Origin: Cellulomonas sp. JH27-2
GTDB lineage: Bacteria; Actinomycetota; Actinomycetes; Actinomycetales; Cellulomonadaceae
Direction: 5' to 3'
Length of the DNA stretch: 64,000 nt
Assembly (NCBI RefSeq): GCF_014837175.1
Contig: NZ_JACYFR010000002.1
Coordinates: 558,001-622,000 of the forward strand
Each line of letters begins with the position of its first letter. The first letter of the stretch is position 1. Shown here one piece after another: positions 30,986 through 39,534 of the stretch. A program made the translations under genes and the position numbers. The notes beneath the pieces are model-generated. The model worked only from the letters and a program-made list of their open reading frames with translations, ran no database searches and was not told the origin of the DNA.

Positions 30986-33790
30986 ATGTCCGCCAGCCCG
31001 CCGTTGCCCCGCGCCTCGACATCCCGGGCCTCCGCCCGCATCGCAGCGCTCGTCGCCTCCGCCGCCGTCGTCGCCGGCACCCTCGTCGCGGTCGACAGCC
31101 AGGACCCCGCCCACGCCGCCACGTCGCCGTACACGTGGGGCAACGTCGAGATCGTGGGCGGCGGCTTCGTCCCCGGCATCATCTACAACCAGTCCGAGAA
31201 GGGCCTGGTCTACGCGCGCACGGACATCGGTGGCGCGTACCGGATGGACAACGCGACCAAGCGATGGGTCCCGCTGCTCGACAGCGTCGGCTGGGACGAC
31301 TTCGGCCACACCGGCGTCCTCTCGCTGGCCACCGACCCGATCAACCCCGACAAGGTGTTCGTCGCGACGGGCCTGTACACCAACAGCTGGGACCCCAACA
31401 ACGGCGCCATCCTGCGCTCGTCGGACCGGGGCAGGACCTGGGCCAAGACCGACCTGCCGTTCAAGGTCGGCGGCAACATGCCGGGACGCGGCATGGGCGA
31501 GCGCCTGCAGATCGACCCCAACGACGACCGCGTCCTGTACTTCGGCACCGAGGGCGGCAACGGCCTGTGGCGCAGCACCGACTCGGGGGTCACCTGGGCC
31601 AAGGTCACGAGCTTCACCAACGTGGGCAACTACGTGCAGGACCCCACCGACACCAACGGCTACCTGACCACCAACCAGGGCGTCGTGTGGGTCACGTTCG
31701 ACCCGACGAGCGGCACGAAGGGCTCCCCCAGCAAGACGATCTACGTGGGTGTCGCGGACAAGGCGAACACCGTCTACCGCTCCAGCGACGCGGGTGCGAC
31801 GTGGACGCGCGTCGCCGGGCAGCCCGCGGGCTTCATCGCCCACAAGGGCGTGTTCGACGCCGTCGGCAAGCAGCTCTACATCGCCACCAGCGACACGGGC
31901 GGCCCGTACGACGGTGGCCACGGCGACCTGTGGCGCCTCGACACGACGACCGGCACGTGGACGCAGATCAGCCCCGTGCCGTCGTCGAGCACGGACAACT
32001 ACTTCGGCTACAGCGGCCTGACGATCGACCGTCAGCACCCGAACACGATCATGGCGGTCTCCCAGATCTCCTGGTGGCCCGACGACATCATCTTCCGGTC
32101 CACCGACCGCGGCGCCACGTGGACGCGGATCTGGGACTTCGACGGGTACCCCAACCGCACCAACCGCTACACGCAGGACATCAGCGGGGCGCCGTGGCTG
32201 ACGTTCGGCCAGCAGGCCCAGCTCCCGGAGACGAGCCCCAAGCTGGGCTGGATGACGGAGTCGTTCGAGATCGACCCCTTCGACTCGAACAGCTTCATGT
32301 ACGGCACGGGCGCCACGATCTACGGCGGCTCCAACCTCACTGCGTGGGACACCGGCGGCAAGGTCGGGATCGGCGTCAAGGCGCAAGGGCTCGAGGAGAC
32401 GGCCGTGCTGGACCTCGCCGCCCCTCCCGGCGCGACCGAGGTGGTCTCCGGCCTCGGGGACATCGGCGGGTTCGTGCACACGGACATCACCAAGGTGCCC
32501 AGCGCGTACTCGGCGACCGCCCCGTACATGTCGTCTGTCAACGGCGTGGACTTCGCCGAGACGAAGCCCGCGACCATGGTCCGCGTCGGCTCCGCCGACA
32601 ACGCCACCTCCCACATCGGCATCTCCACCTCCGGCGGCAGCTCGTGGTGGGCCGGCCAGGACCCGTCCGGCGTGACCGGCCCCGGCACCGTCGCCATGGG
32701 CGCCGACGGCGGACGCATCGTGTGGAGCCCCGACGGCGCCGGCGTGTACACGTCCTCGACGCTCGGCTCGAGCTGGACCAAGGCGACCGGCGTGGCCGTG
32801 GGCGCGCGCGTCGAGTCCGACCGCGTCAACGGGCAGAAGTTCTACGCCTGGAACGCCGGCACGTTCGCCACATCGACCGACGGCGGCGTGACCTTCACGG
32901 CCTCCAAGGCTGCCGGGCTGCCCACCACATCGGTCCGCTTCGCGGCGGTTCCCGGCCGGGAGGGCGACGTCTGGCTCACGGGCGGCGACACCAAGGGCGC
33001 CTACGGCATGTGGCACTCGACCGACTCGGGTGCGACCTTCACCAAGATCGCGGCGGTCGACCAGGGCGACGCGATCGGTTTCGGCAAGGCCGCTCCCGGC
33101 GCCACCTACCCGGCCATCTACACCTCGTCGAAGATCAACGGTGTGCGCGGGATCTTCCGCTCGATCGACGCGGGCGCCACGTGGGTCCGCATCAACGACG
33201 ACCAGCACCAGTGGGGCTGGACGGGTTCGGTCGTCATCGGCGACCCGGACGTGTACGGACGGGTCTACGTGGGCACCAATGGCCGCGGCATCGTCGTCGG
33301 CAACCTCACGGGAACCGACCCGACGACGACACCGACGACCACGCCGACACCCACCCCGACCGTCACACCAACGGTCACGCCGACTCCCACACCCACACCC
33401 ACGCCGACCGTCACGCCGACGCCGACACCGACACCGACACCCACCCCGACCCCAACCGTCACACCGACGCCCGGCAAGTGCGCCGTGAAGTACACGACGT
33501 CGGACTGGAACACGGGATTCACAGCGTCGGTCAGGCTCACCAACACGGGCACGACGGCGATCAACGGCTGGACCCTCGGGTTCTCCTTCGCCAACGGCCA
33601 GGCCCTGACGCAGGGCTGGAGCGCCGACTGGTCGCAGTCGGGCACGGCGGTCACCGCCAAGGGACTGTCGTGGAACTCCACGCTGGCACCGGGAGCCTCG
33701 ACGGACATCGGCTTCAACGGCTCGCACACGGGCAGCAACCCCAGGCCCACGGCGTTCACGCTCAACGGTTCGTCCTGCAGCGTGAGCTGA
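30986..33790 (+). CDS. Secreted GH74 xyloglucanase with PT linker and CBM2
   Basis: Of 934 residues, 1-44 are a signal peptide (AHA-AT cleavage). The GH74 double beta-propeller spans about 45-772, with the catalytic base in YARTDIGGAY (Asp80) and acid in GLGDIGGFVH (Asp492), and repeated blade motifs such as STDSGVTWAKV and SSDAGATWTRV. A Thr-Pro linker (about 777-829) leads to CBM2 (832-934, CAVKY to CSVS). It hydrolyses beta-1,4 bonds of xyloglucan outside the cell; endo or exo action cannot be told by eye. GAAGGAG lies 8 nt before the ATG. It is probably regulated by LacI-type operators upstream. Confidence 0.95.
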   Translation: MSASPPLPRASTSRASARIAALVASAAVVAGTLVAVDSQDPAHAATSPYTWGNVEIVGGGFVPGIIYNQSEKGLVYARTDIGGAYRMDNATKRWVPLLDSVGWDDFGHTGVLSLATDPINPDKVFVATGLYTNSWDPNNGAILRSSDRGRTWAKTDLPFKVGGNMPGRGMGERLQIDPNDDRVLYFGTEGGNGLWRSTDSGVTWAKVTSFTNVGNYVQDPTDTNGYLTTNQGVVWVTFDPTSGTKGSPSKTIYVGVADKANTVYRSSDAGATWTRVAGQPAGFIAHKGVFDAVGKQLYIATSDTGGPYDGGHGDLWRLDTTTGTWTQISPVPSSSTDNYFGYSGLTIDRQHPNTIMAVSQISWWPDDIIFRSTDRGATWTRIWDFDGYPNRTNRYTQDISGAPWLTFGQQAQLPETSPKLGWMTESFEIDPFDSNSFMYGTGATIYGGSNLTAWDTGGKVGIGVKAQGLEETAVLDLAAPPGATEVVSGLGDIGGFVHTDITKVPSAYSATAPYMSSVNGVDFAETKPATMVRVGSADNATSHIGISTSGGSSWWAGQDPSGVTGPGTVAMGADGGRIVWSPDGAGVYTSSTLGSSWTKATGVAVGARVESDRVNGQKFYAWNAGTFATSTDGGVTFTASKAAGLPTTSVRFAAVPGREGDVWLTGGDTKGAYGMWHSTDSGATFTKIAAVDQGDAIGFGKAAPGATYPAIYTSSKINGVRGIFRSIDAGATWVRINDDQHQWGWTGSVVIGDPDVYGRVYVGTNGRGIVVGNLTGTDPTTTPTTTPTPTPTVTPTVTPTPTPTPTPTVTPTPTPTPTPTPTPTVTPTPGKCAVKYTTSDWNTGFTASVRLTNTGTTAINGWTLGFSFANGQALTQGWSADWSQSGTAVTAKGLSWNSTLAPGASTDIGFNGSHTGSNPRPTAFTLNGSSCSVS
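33316..33474 (+). repeat. Low-complexity Thr-Pro linker DNA
   Basis: Hexameric variations of ACNCCN code for the TPTPT linker between the GH74 and CBM2 domains. The tract is prone to slippage, and length may vary between strains. Confidence 0.8.
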
Positions 33791-33828
33791 CCGGCCGTCG
33801 CGTCGGCGAGTCCTCGCCACCCTGATCC

Positions 33829-33866
33829 GGCCCCGCCGGTCGCAGCCACCTGCGCCCGGCGGGGCC
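33829..33866 (+). terminator. Terminator of the GH74 gene
   Basis: GGCCCCGCCGG and CCGGCGGGGCC form a perfect 11-bp stem with a 16-nt loop, 38 bp after the stop. Confidence 0.75.
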
Positions 33867-33918
33867 GCTCCACGTCCTGTCCACGAGTCACGTAACGAAG
33901 ATCACACGTCCCTCGGCG

Positions 33919-33945
33919 TTGAGATTCTCGACGTCAACATACGAT
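33919..33945 (+). promoter_or_regulatory. mqo promoter, leaderless
   Basis: TTGAGA (33919-33924) and TACGAT (33940-33945) are separated by 15 nt. The GTG start lies 7 nt after TACGAT with no ribosome-binding site. Confidence 0.5.
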
Positions 33946-33952
33946 CGGTGAC

Positions 33953-35458
33953 GTGGTAGAGCGCGCAGAGAACACCTCAGCAAGCGTCCCGACGGACGTC
34001 GACGTCCTCCTGGTCGGAGGCGGCATCATGAGCGCCACGCTCGCCGCCATGATCCGCGAGCTCGAGCCGTCCTGGACGATCGAGATCCACGAGCGCCGCG
34101 ACGGCCTGGCCCAGGAGAGCTCCAACGCCTGGAACAACGCCGGCACCGGCCACGCCGCGCTGTGCGAGCTCAACTACACCCCGGAGCTCGCCGACGGCAC
34201 GATCGACATCAGCAAGGCCGTCGTCATCAACGAACAGTTCGAGCTCTCGCGCGAGCTGTGGAACCACCTCGCGACGCACGACCGCCTGCCCGGCGGCACC
34301 GGCTTCCTGTCGAGCACGCCGCACATGACGTTCGTCCGCGGCGCGGAGAACGTCGACTACCTGCGCCGCCGCTTCGAGACGCTGCGCCGCCACCCGCTGT
34401 TCGCGGACCTCGAGTTCAGCACCGACGCCGCCCAGATCGAGCAGTGGGCCCCGCTGCTCACCGCGGACCGCGACGCCGACGAGCCCATCGCCGCGACACG
34501 TTCGGCCGCCGGCACCGACGTCGACTTCGGCGCACTCGCGTCGTCGATGATCACCGACGCCGTCACGCACGGAGCGAGGCTCCACCTCGAGAGCGAGGTC
34601 ACGCGCCTCAAGCAACGCAGGGACGGCTCCTGGCGCGTCACCCTGCGCGACCGCCGCTGGAACGGCCACAAGCGTGCCCGCCGTGTCAACGCGAAGTTCG
34701 TCTTCATCGGTGCGGGCGGCGGTGCGCTGCGGCTGCTCCAGCGTTCGGGCATCAAGGAGGCCAAGGGTTTCGGCGGCTTCCCGATCAGCGGCCAGTTCCT
34801 GCGGACCACCAACCCGGAGATCGTCGCGCAGCACCAGGCGAAGGTCTACGGCAAGGCCGACATCGGCGCCCCGCCCATGTCGGTCCCCCACCTGGACACG
34901 CGCGTGGTGGACGGCGAGACCGCCCTGCTGTTCGGCCCCTACGCGGGCTGGAGCATGAAGTTCCTCAAGCACGGCTCGTGGCTGGACCTGGCGCGCTCGA
35001 TCCGTCCGGGCAACATCGTCCCGATGCTCGCGGTAGGCCTCTCCAACATGGACCTCGTGAAGTACCTGGTGGGCGAGGTCACGGCTTCCGAGACCGCCCG
35101 GCTGCGCACGCTGCGCGCCTTCATGCCGACGGCCGACCCGCGCGACTGGGAGCTCATCACGGCCGGTCAGCGCGTCCAGGTCATCAAGAAGGCCAAGGGC
35201 AAGGGCGGCGTGCTCAACTTCGGCACGGAGCTCGTCACGTCGGCCGACGGCACGATCAGCGGGCTCCTCGGCGCCTCGCCCGGTGCGTCGACGGCCGTCG
35301 CCACGATGCTCGACCTGCTGGAGCGGTGCTTCCCCGAGCGCAGCGAGGCCTGGCGGCCGCGCCTGCGTCAGATGATGCCGAGCCTGGGCGGCGGCACGTG
35401 GGACGAGTCGTTCGAGCTCGACCAGCTCGTCGACGACGCGGTGGGCACCGAGCGCTGA
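33953..35458 (+). CDS. mqo: Malate:quinone oxidoreductase
   Basis: The 501-residue membrane-peripheral flavoenzyme oxidises L-malate to oxaloacetate and passes electrons to quinone. The FAD motif DVLLVGGGIMSATLAAMIRELEP is at the N-terminus, followed by the Mqo segments SSNAWNNAGTGHAALCELNYTPE, FIGAGGGALRLLQRSGI, GFGGFPISGQFL, LFGPYAGWS and ASPGASTAVATMLDLLERCF. Length fits the family. The GTG at 33953 sits at leaderless distance from a TACGAT box. It follows the GH74 terminator and is its own unit. Confidence 0.96.
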   Translation: MVERAENTSASVPTDVDVLLVGGGIMSATLAAMIRELEPSWTIEIHERRDGLAQESSNAWNNAGTGHAALCELNYTPELADGTIDISKAVVINEQFELSRELWNHLATHDRLPGGTGFLSSTPHMTFVRGAENVDYLRRRFETLRRHPLFADLEFSTDAAQIEQWAPLLTADRDADEPIAATRSAAGTDVDFGALASSMITDAVTHGARLHLESEVTRLKQRRDGSWRVTLRDRRWNGHKRARRVNAKFVFIGAGGGALRLLQRSGIKEAKGFGGFPISGQFLRTTNPEIVAQHQAKVYGKADIGAPPMSVPHLDTRVVDGETALLFGPYAGWSMKFLKHGSWLDLARSIRPGNIVPMLAVGLSNMDLVKYLVGEVTASETARLRTLRAFMPTADPRDWELITAGQRVQVIKKAKGKGGVLNFGTELVTSADGTISGLLGASPGASTAVATMLDLLERCFPERSEAWRPRLRQMMPSLGGGTWDESFELDQLVDDAVGTER

Positions 35459-35478
35459 CGCGCGCACACCTCACTAGG

Positions 35479-35484
35479 TAGGCT
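35479..35484 (+). promoter_or_regulatory. -10 element of a leaderless promoter
   Basis: TAGGCT lies 6 nt before the GTG at 35491. Confidence 0.5.
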
Positions 35485-35490
35485 CGCTCC

Positions 35491-35775
35491 GTGAGCGACT
35501 CCCCCGAGGCCCCGGCGATCGCGCCCGTCTCGGCGCTCATGCGTCGCGCGAAGGTCCGTGCGGCCACGGAGCACACCACCGTCGGCGTGGTGCGGACCGA
35601 TCCCGACGGGGTCGTGTCGATCGCGTGCGCCTGCGGCATGACGCTGACCAACGGGCCCACGTGGTCGCTCGACGAGCACATCCGCCTGCACCGCGCCGAG
35701 GCGCGGTTCCTGGCGCTCGCCGCGGTGGCACCGGACGGCATCCCCCGGCTCGTCGACTGGCCGCTGCAGTCCTGA
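35491..35775 (+). CDS. Hypothetical 94-residue protein with a CxC...HxxxH pattern
   Basis: I do not recognise a family. The 94 residues include VVSIACACGMTLTNGPTWSLDEHIRLHRAEARF, in which CAC and the HIRLH spacing could form a small zinc site. The rest is Ala/Val-rich and soluble. Its GTG start lies 6 nt after TAGGCT, strong support for a real leaderless gene. It converges on the alkyltransferase gene with only 4 bp between stops. Confidence 0.65.
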   Translation: MSDSPEAPAIAPVSALMRRAKVRAATEHTTVGVVRTDPDGVVSIACACGMTLTNGPTWSLDEHIRLHRAEARFLALAAVAPDGIPRLVDWPLQS

Positions 35776-35779
35776 CGCG

Positions 35780-36412
35780 TCATGGCCCGACGCGCTGCTC
35801 CAGCTCCAGCAGCGCAACCTTGGCCGCGGCTCCCCCGGCGTACTGCCCCGGGGCCCCGTCGCTGCGCACCACGCGATGGCACGGCAGGACGATCGGCACG
35901 GGGTTGAGCGCGCACGCGGTGCCGACGGCTCGGACGGCCCGCGGGCTGCCGGCTGCCGCAGCGACGGCCGCGTAGCTGGTCGTCCGGCCGTACCCGATGT
36001 CGGCGAGGTGCTCGACGACGACGTGCCTGAAACCGGCGAGCAACCTGAGGTCGACGGGCACGTCGAAGGTGCGGCGCCGGCCGGCAAAGTACTCGTCGAG
36101 CTCGCGCGCCACGTCCTCCAGGCGCGCCGGCGCGCGCAGCACCCGCGGGCTGACGCGCGCAGCGAGCTCCTCGAGCACACGCTCGTGGTCCTGCACCTCG
36201 AACGCGACGCGGACCAGGCCCGCCGGTGTCGCGGCGAGCAGGAGCGGGCCGAGCGGCGCGTCGACCGTCCGGTAGGCGACGTCGAGCAGCCCGTCGTCCT
36301 GCGCACGCCGCGCGAGCGTGGTGTGCAGCGCCGCGAGGTCCTCGTCGGGCGGGAGGGGCAGACCGGAGGGCCACCGGGACGGGACCGTGTCCCGCTCGAT
36401 CTCGTGCGTCAT
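35780..36412 (-). CDS. ogt: Methylated-DNA-protein-cysteine methyltransferase (Ogt-type)
   Basis: The 210-residue suicide enzyme removes alkyl groups from O6-guanine. The active site PCHRVVRSDG is intact, preceded by YGRTTSYAAVAAAAGSPRAVRAVGTACALNPVPIVL (HTH and Asn hinge) and followed by GGAAAKVALLELE. The N-terminal domain (LDVAYRTVDAPLGPLLLAATPAGL) is of the Ogt kind. The ATG overlaps the stop of the sigma-factor gene (ATGA), a pairing common in actinobacteria. It probably responds to alkylation through that sigma factor, but this is not shown. Confidence 0.94.
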   Translation of the reverse strand: MTHEIERDTVPSRWPSGLPLPPDEDLAALHTTLARRAQDDGLLDVAYRTVDAPLGPLLLAATPAGLVRVAFEVQDHERVLEELAARVSPRVLRAPARLEDVARELDEYFAGRRRTFDVPVDLRLLAGFRHVVVEHLADIGYGRTTSYAAVAAAAGSPRAVRAVGTACALNPVPIVLPCHRVVRSDGAPGQYAGGAAAKVALLELEQRVGP

Positions 36413-36900
36413 GCGTGTTCTCCTTCCGTCGTGCCGTAGATGCGGCGCAGTGCAGCGATGCCGTCCGCACCCGCCCGCCGCGCGGCGGCGGCGGACCCGC
36501 CCACCAGCGCCGCGATCTCGTCGTACGGCAGCCCGCCCAGGTGGTGCAGGGCGACGCAGTGCCGCTGCTTGGTCGGCAGTGCCGCGACGGCCTGCCAGAG
36601 GTCGAGGTCGCGCCCGTCCTCGACGCGCCCCACCAACGGCCGCGCCCCCTCCGGCACGTCGCCGACGGGCACCGCCCGCCGCGCGCGGGCGCGCAGCACG
36701 TCGATCGCCTTGCGGTGCGCGATCGTCACCAACCACGCCTCGACGTTCGTGCCCGGCTCCAGGTCGGGCCAGGCGCGCAGCGCAGCGAGGAACGTCTCCG
36801 ACCACGCGTCCTCGCCGTCGGTGCGCCCGGCGACCGCGCGACACACGCGCAGCACGGTCGCCCCGTGCCGGGCGACCGCGTGCTCGAAGGGTTCGACCAT
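36409..36900 (-). CDS. ECF-like RNA polymerase sigma factor
   Basis: The 163-residue product contains sigma region 2 (VARHGATVLRVCRAVAGRTDGEDAWSETFLAALR with AWLVTIAHRKAIDVLRARARR) and region 4 (LPTKQRHCVALHHLGGLPYDEIAALVGGS, then AARRAGADGIAALRRIY). No anti-sigma gene adjoins it. Its stop overlaps the ogt start, so the two are expressed together. The ATG at 36900 fits the family; no strong ribosome site is seen. The target promoters are unknown. Confidence 0.88.
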   Translation of the reverse strand: MVEPFEHAVARHGATVLRVCRAVAGRTDGEDAWSETFLAALRAWPDLEPGTNVEAWLVTIAHRKAIDVLRARARRAVPVGDVPEGARPLVGRVEDGRDLDLWQAVAALPTKQRHCVALHHLGGLPYDEIAALVGGSAAAARRAGADGIAALRRIYGTTEGEHA

Positions 36901-36990
36901 GCTCACAGTGTGCAGACGTTCCGGCGGCACCGGGCGTGAGGTCCGTTCGCCGGGCACGTTGTCGGGCACGGTGTGGGGCACAGTAGGGAC

Positions 36991-37956
36991 GTGACCAACC
37001 TGGAGAACCGCCCGGCCCCCCAGCAGTGCGACGCGCACGGTGGCACGGGCCCGGTGCACGAGGTGTTGGAGCCGCGTGACGTGCCCCTGGGCGGTCTGCG
37101 ATCGATGCAGGTGCGCCGCACCCTGCCGCAGCGCGCCCTGCCGATGGTGGGCGCCTGGTGCTTCCTCGACCAGTTCGGGCCGCAGCAGGTCCAGATGCGC
37201 GTCCTTCCCCACCCGCACACCGGGTTGCAGACCGTCACCTGGCCGCTGCAGGGCCAGATCCGCCACCGCGACAGCCTGGGCTCGGACGTGCTCGTGCGCC
37301 CCGGCCAGCTCAACCTCATGACGGCAGGCCACGGCGTCTCGCACTCGGAGTTCTCGGTCGACGGCGACCCGGTGCACGCCGTCCAGCTCTGGGTCGCGCT
37401 GCCCGACGACGTCCGCGAGGAGCCGGCCGCGTTCGAGCAGGTCACCGACCTGCCGGTGTGGCGGGCGCCAGGCATGCGCGCCACGGTCATGGTCGGGGCC
37501 GTGGGGGACGCCAGATCGCCGGCCCGCGTGCACACGCCGCTCATGGGCGCCGACGTCACGCTCGACGCCGGCGCCACGGCCATGCTGCCGCTCGAGCAGT
37601 CCTTCGAGCACGCCGTGCTCGTCATCGACGGGACCGTGCGCGTCGACGGCCAGACCCTCACGCCCGGGCCCCTGCTGTTCCTCGGCGACGGTCGGCGTGA
37701 GCTCGCGGTCTCCGCGGAAGACGGCCCTGGTCGCTTCCTGCTGCTCGGCGGCACCCGGTTCGAGCACGACCTGGTCATGTGGTGGAACTTCGTCGGGCGC
37801 AGCCACTCGGACATCGAGCAGGCGCGGGCCGCCTGGTCGTCGGACGCGTTCGCCCAGCGCTTCGGCGTCGTCGCCGGGCACGACGGCGTCCGGATCCCGG
37901 CGCCCGACCTGCCGAACGTCCGGCTGTCACCACGCCGACGCCCCGGTCGGGCATGA
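36991..37956 (+). CDS. Pirin-family protein
   Basis: The 321-residue bicupin is of the pirin family: LPMVGAWCFLDQFGP, the metal-binding HPHTGLQTVTWPLQGQIRHRDSLGSD, LNLMTAGHGVSHSE and HAVQLWVALP in the N-terminal cupin, then the C-terminal cupin with HAVLVIDGTVRVDGQ and GGTRFEHDLVMWWNFVGRSHSDI. Some pirins are quercetin dioxygenases; others bind regulators. The GTG at 36991 is used. It is followed after 7 bp by the YbaK-like gene and diverges from the sigma factor. Confidence 0.92.
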   Translation: MTNLENRPAPQQCDAHGGTGPVHEVLEPRDVPLGGLRSMQVRRTLPQRALPMVGAWCFLDQFGPQQVQMRVLPHPHTGLQTVTWPLQGQIRHRDSLGSDVLVRPGQLNLMTAGHGVSHSEFSVDGDPVHAVQLWVALPDDVREEPAAFEQVTDLPVWRAPGMRATVMVGAVGDARSPARVHTPLMGADVTLDAGATAMLPLEQSFEHAVLVIDGTVRVDGQTLTPGPLLFLGDGRRELAVSAEDGPGRFLLLGGTRFEHDLVMWWNFVGRSHSDIEQARAAWSSDAFAQRFGVVAGHDGVRIPAPDLPNVRLSPRRRPGRA

Positions 37957-37963
37957 TCGGGGC

Positions 37964-38449
37964 GTGACCGACGTCTCAGCCCTGCCCCCGCGCACCCAGC
38001 TCGTCGCACGAGCGCTCGACGCAGCCGGCGCCCGCGGCGCGATCGCGACGCTGCCCGACTCGGCCGCCACGGCCGCGCTCGCCGCGACCGCGCTCGGGTG
38101 CGAGGTGGGCGCGATCGCGAACAGCCTGATCTTCTGGGCGGACGGTCGGCCGCTGCTGGTGATGACCAGCGGTCGGCACCGCGTCGACACGACCGGGCTG
38201 GCGCACCGGCTCGACCGTTCCACCGTCGTGCGTGCGACGCCCGAGCAGGTCCGGGAGGCCACCGGTCAGGCGATCGGCGGGGTTGCACCCGTGGGCCACC
38301 CGCAACCTCTCGAGACGGTCGTCGACGCGGCCCTGGCCGACTACCCGCGCGTCTGGGCCGCGGCCGGCACCCCGCACACGGTCTTCCCGACGACGTTCGA
38401 CGAGCTCGTCCGCATCACGGGGGGTTCGGTCCATCCCGTTGGTCCGTAA
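37964..38449 (+). CDS. YbaK/ProX-type aminoacyl-tRNA deacylase-like protein
   Basis: The 161-residue product has the YbaK/EbsC fold: TAALAATALGCEVGAIANSLIFWADGRPLLVMTSGRHRVD, ATPEQVREATGQAIGGVAPVGHPQPLETVVDAAL and a WAAAGTPHTVFPTTFDELVRITGG C-terminus with the conserved glycines. Such proteins hydrolyse mischarged Ala- or Cys-tRNA(Pro). The GTG at 37964 lies 6 nt after CATGAT within the pirin C-terminus, so it may have its own leaderless transcript as well as read-through from pirin. Confidence 0.9.
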   Translation: MTDVSALPPRTQLVARALDAAGARGAIATLPDSAATAALAATALGCEVGAIANSLIFWADGRPLLVMTSGRHRVDTTGLAHRLDRSTVVRATPEQVREATGQAIGGVAPVGHPQPLETVVDAALADYPRVWAAAGTPHTVFPTTFDELVRITGGSVHPVGP

Positions 38450-38552
38450 GGGCGACATTCGTCTCAAGAAGCGCGTGTTCATCCGATTCCTGGGGCAACT
38501 TCTGGTAGACACCCCTCGTCCGCTTTCGCACACAGGGGAGAAACCGCTCATC

Positions 38553-39398
38553 ATGCGCACACCCGCACGCTTCCTCGCCGCCGCCGTGGCCGCGACCCTT
38601 GGCCTCGGTCTGCTGTCCACGACCGCGCAGGCCAACGACTCGACGACCGTCAAGCACCAGGGTGTCACGGCCAAGCTGACCGTCCACGACGTCAAGAACA
38701 AGCTCGGCACGATGTCCGACAAGCACTGGGTGACCCTCACGGTCAAGACGCCCGCCGCGGCGCACGACGTCGCCGACGGCATCGACTTCGGCGTGAAGTC
38801 GGTGAGCTGGTACGCGCTGATCACCGTCACCGGCGCCAAGAGCTGCAACGGCTCCGCCGCGGTCCCGACGAAGACCGGTTCAGGGAGCTACGCGATCCCG
38901 TTCAAGGTGAAGTCCAAGCGCTCGACGAGCACGACGATCGGGACGTACGTCACCTCCGGCGCGTGCAAGGTCAGCGCGAAGGTCTCGGCCTACCGCTACG
39001 CGAGCAACCCCGCGCTCGACGTCGACACCGACTTCACGGTCAAGGCCACGGGCTACATCCGCAGCGCGGTGAAGGTGACCACGCCGCACCGCTCGGCGAC
39101 CTCGGTCAAGAAGAACCACACGGTCACGCTCTCCGGCAGCGCCACCTACCAGAAGGCCAGCCCGACCGTCTCGTACAAGTACAAGCCGCTGGCCAAGGGC
39201 ACCAAGGTCACCATCCAGTTCCGCGCCAAGGGATCGAAGACCTGGAAGTCCGTCAAGACGGTCAAGGTGACGGGCTCGAAGGGTCACTGGAGCGCCAAGG
39301 TCAAGGTCACCAAGACCGGCTCCTACCGTGCGGTCGTGAAGGCGACGAGCAAGCTCCAGACGAAGGCGTCGTCGTCGGTGGTCGTCAAGAAGAAGTAG
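38553..39398 (+). CDS. Lysine-rich secreted protein of unknown function
   Basis: The 281-residue product has a signal peptide (MRTPARFLAAAVAATLGLGL, cleavage AQA-ND). The N-terminal half looks beta-rich with two cysteines (KSCNG and GACKV) likely to form a disulphide. The C-terminal 110 residues resemble an Ig-like repeat (VTLSGSATY, VTIQFRAKGSKTWKSVKTVKV, GSYRAVVKAT) and end in a basic VVKKK. Lysine and Ser/Thr content is far above its neighbours. GGGGAG lies about 12 nt before the ATG. Surface binding is plausible, but no function can be assigned. Confidence 0.75.
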   Translation: MRTPARFLAAAVAATLGLGLLSTTAQANDSTTVKHQGVTAKLTVHDVKNKLGTMSDKHWVTLTVKTPAAAHDVADGIDFGVKSVSWYALITVTGAKSCNGSAAVPTKTGSGSYAIPFKVKSKRSTSTTIGTYVTSGACKVSAKVSAYRYASNPALDVDTDFTVKATGYIRSAVKVTTPHRSATSVKKNHTVTLSGSATYQKASPTVSYKYKPLAKGTKVTIQFRAKGSKTWKSVKTVKVTGSKGHWSAKVKVTKTGSYRAVVKATSKLQTKASSSVVVKKK

Positions 39399-39420
39399 GA
39401 CACCGCCTCCAGGTACGTCC

Positions 39421-39456
39421 CCGCGGCGCACGGACCGAATGGTCCGTGCGCCGCGG
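39421..39456. terminator. Very strong terminator after the secreted protein
   Basis: A perfect 16-bp GC-rich stem (39421-39436 with 39441-39456) is closed by a GAAT loop and followed by a TATCTCT stretch. Confidence 0.92.
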
Positions 39457-39534
39457 TATCTCTGCCGCCTCGCGCCGCTCCTCCACGGTCGACGGTGCGC
39501 ACGGTCGCGCGCCGCGCGAGCGGAGGTGTCTCAC

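Noticed and set aside
33316..33474. Short tandem repeats considered as a CRISPR or intergenic satellite
   Set aside because: The tract is in frame and encodes the Thr-Pro linker of the GH74 enzyme.
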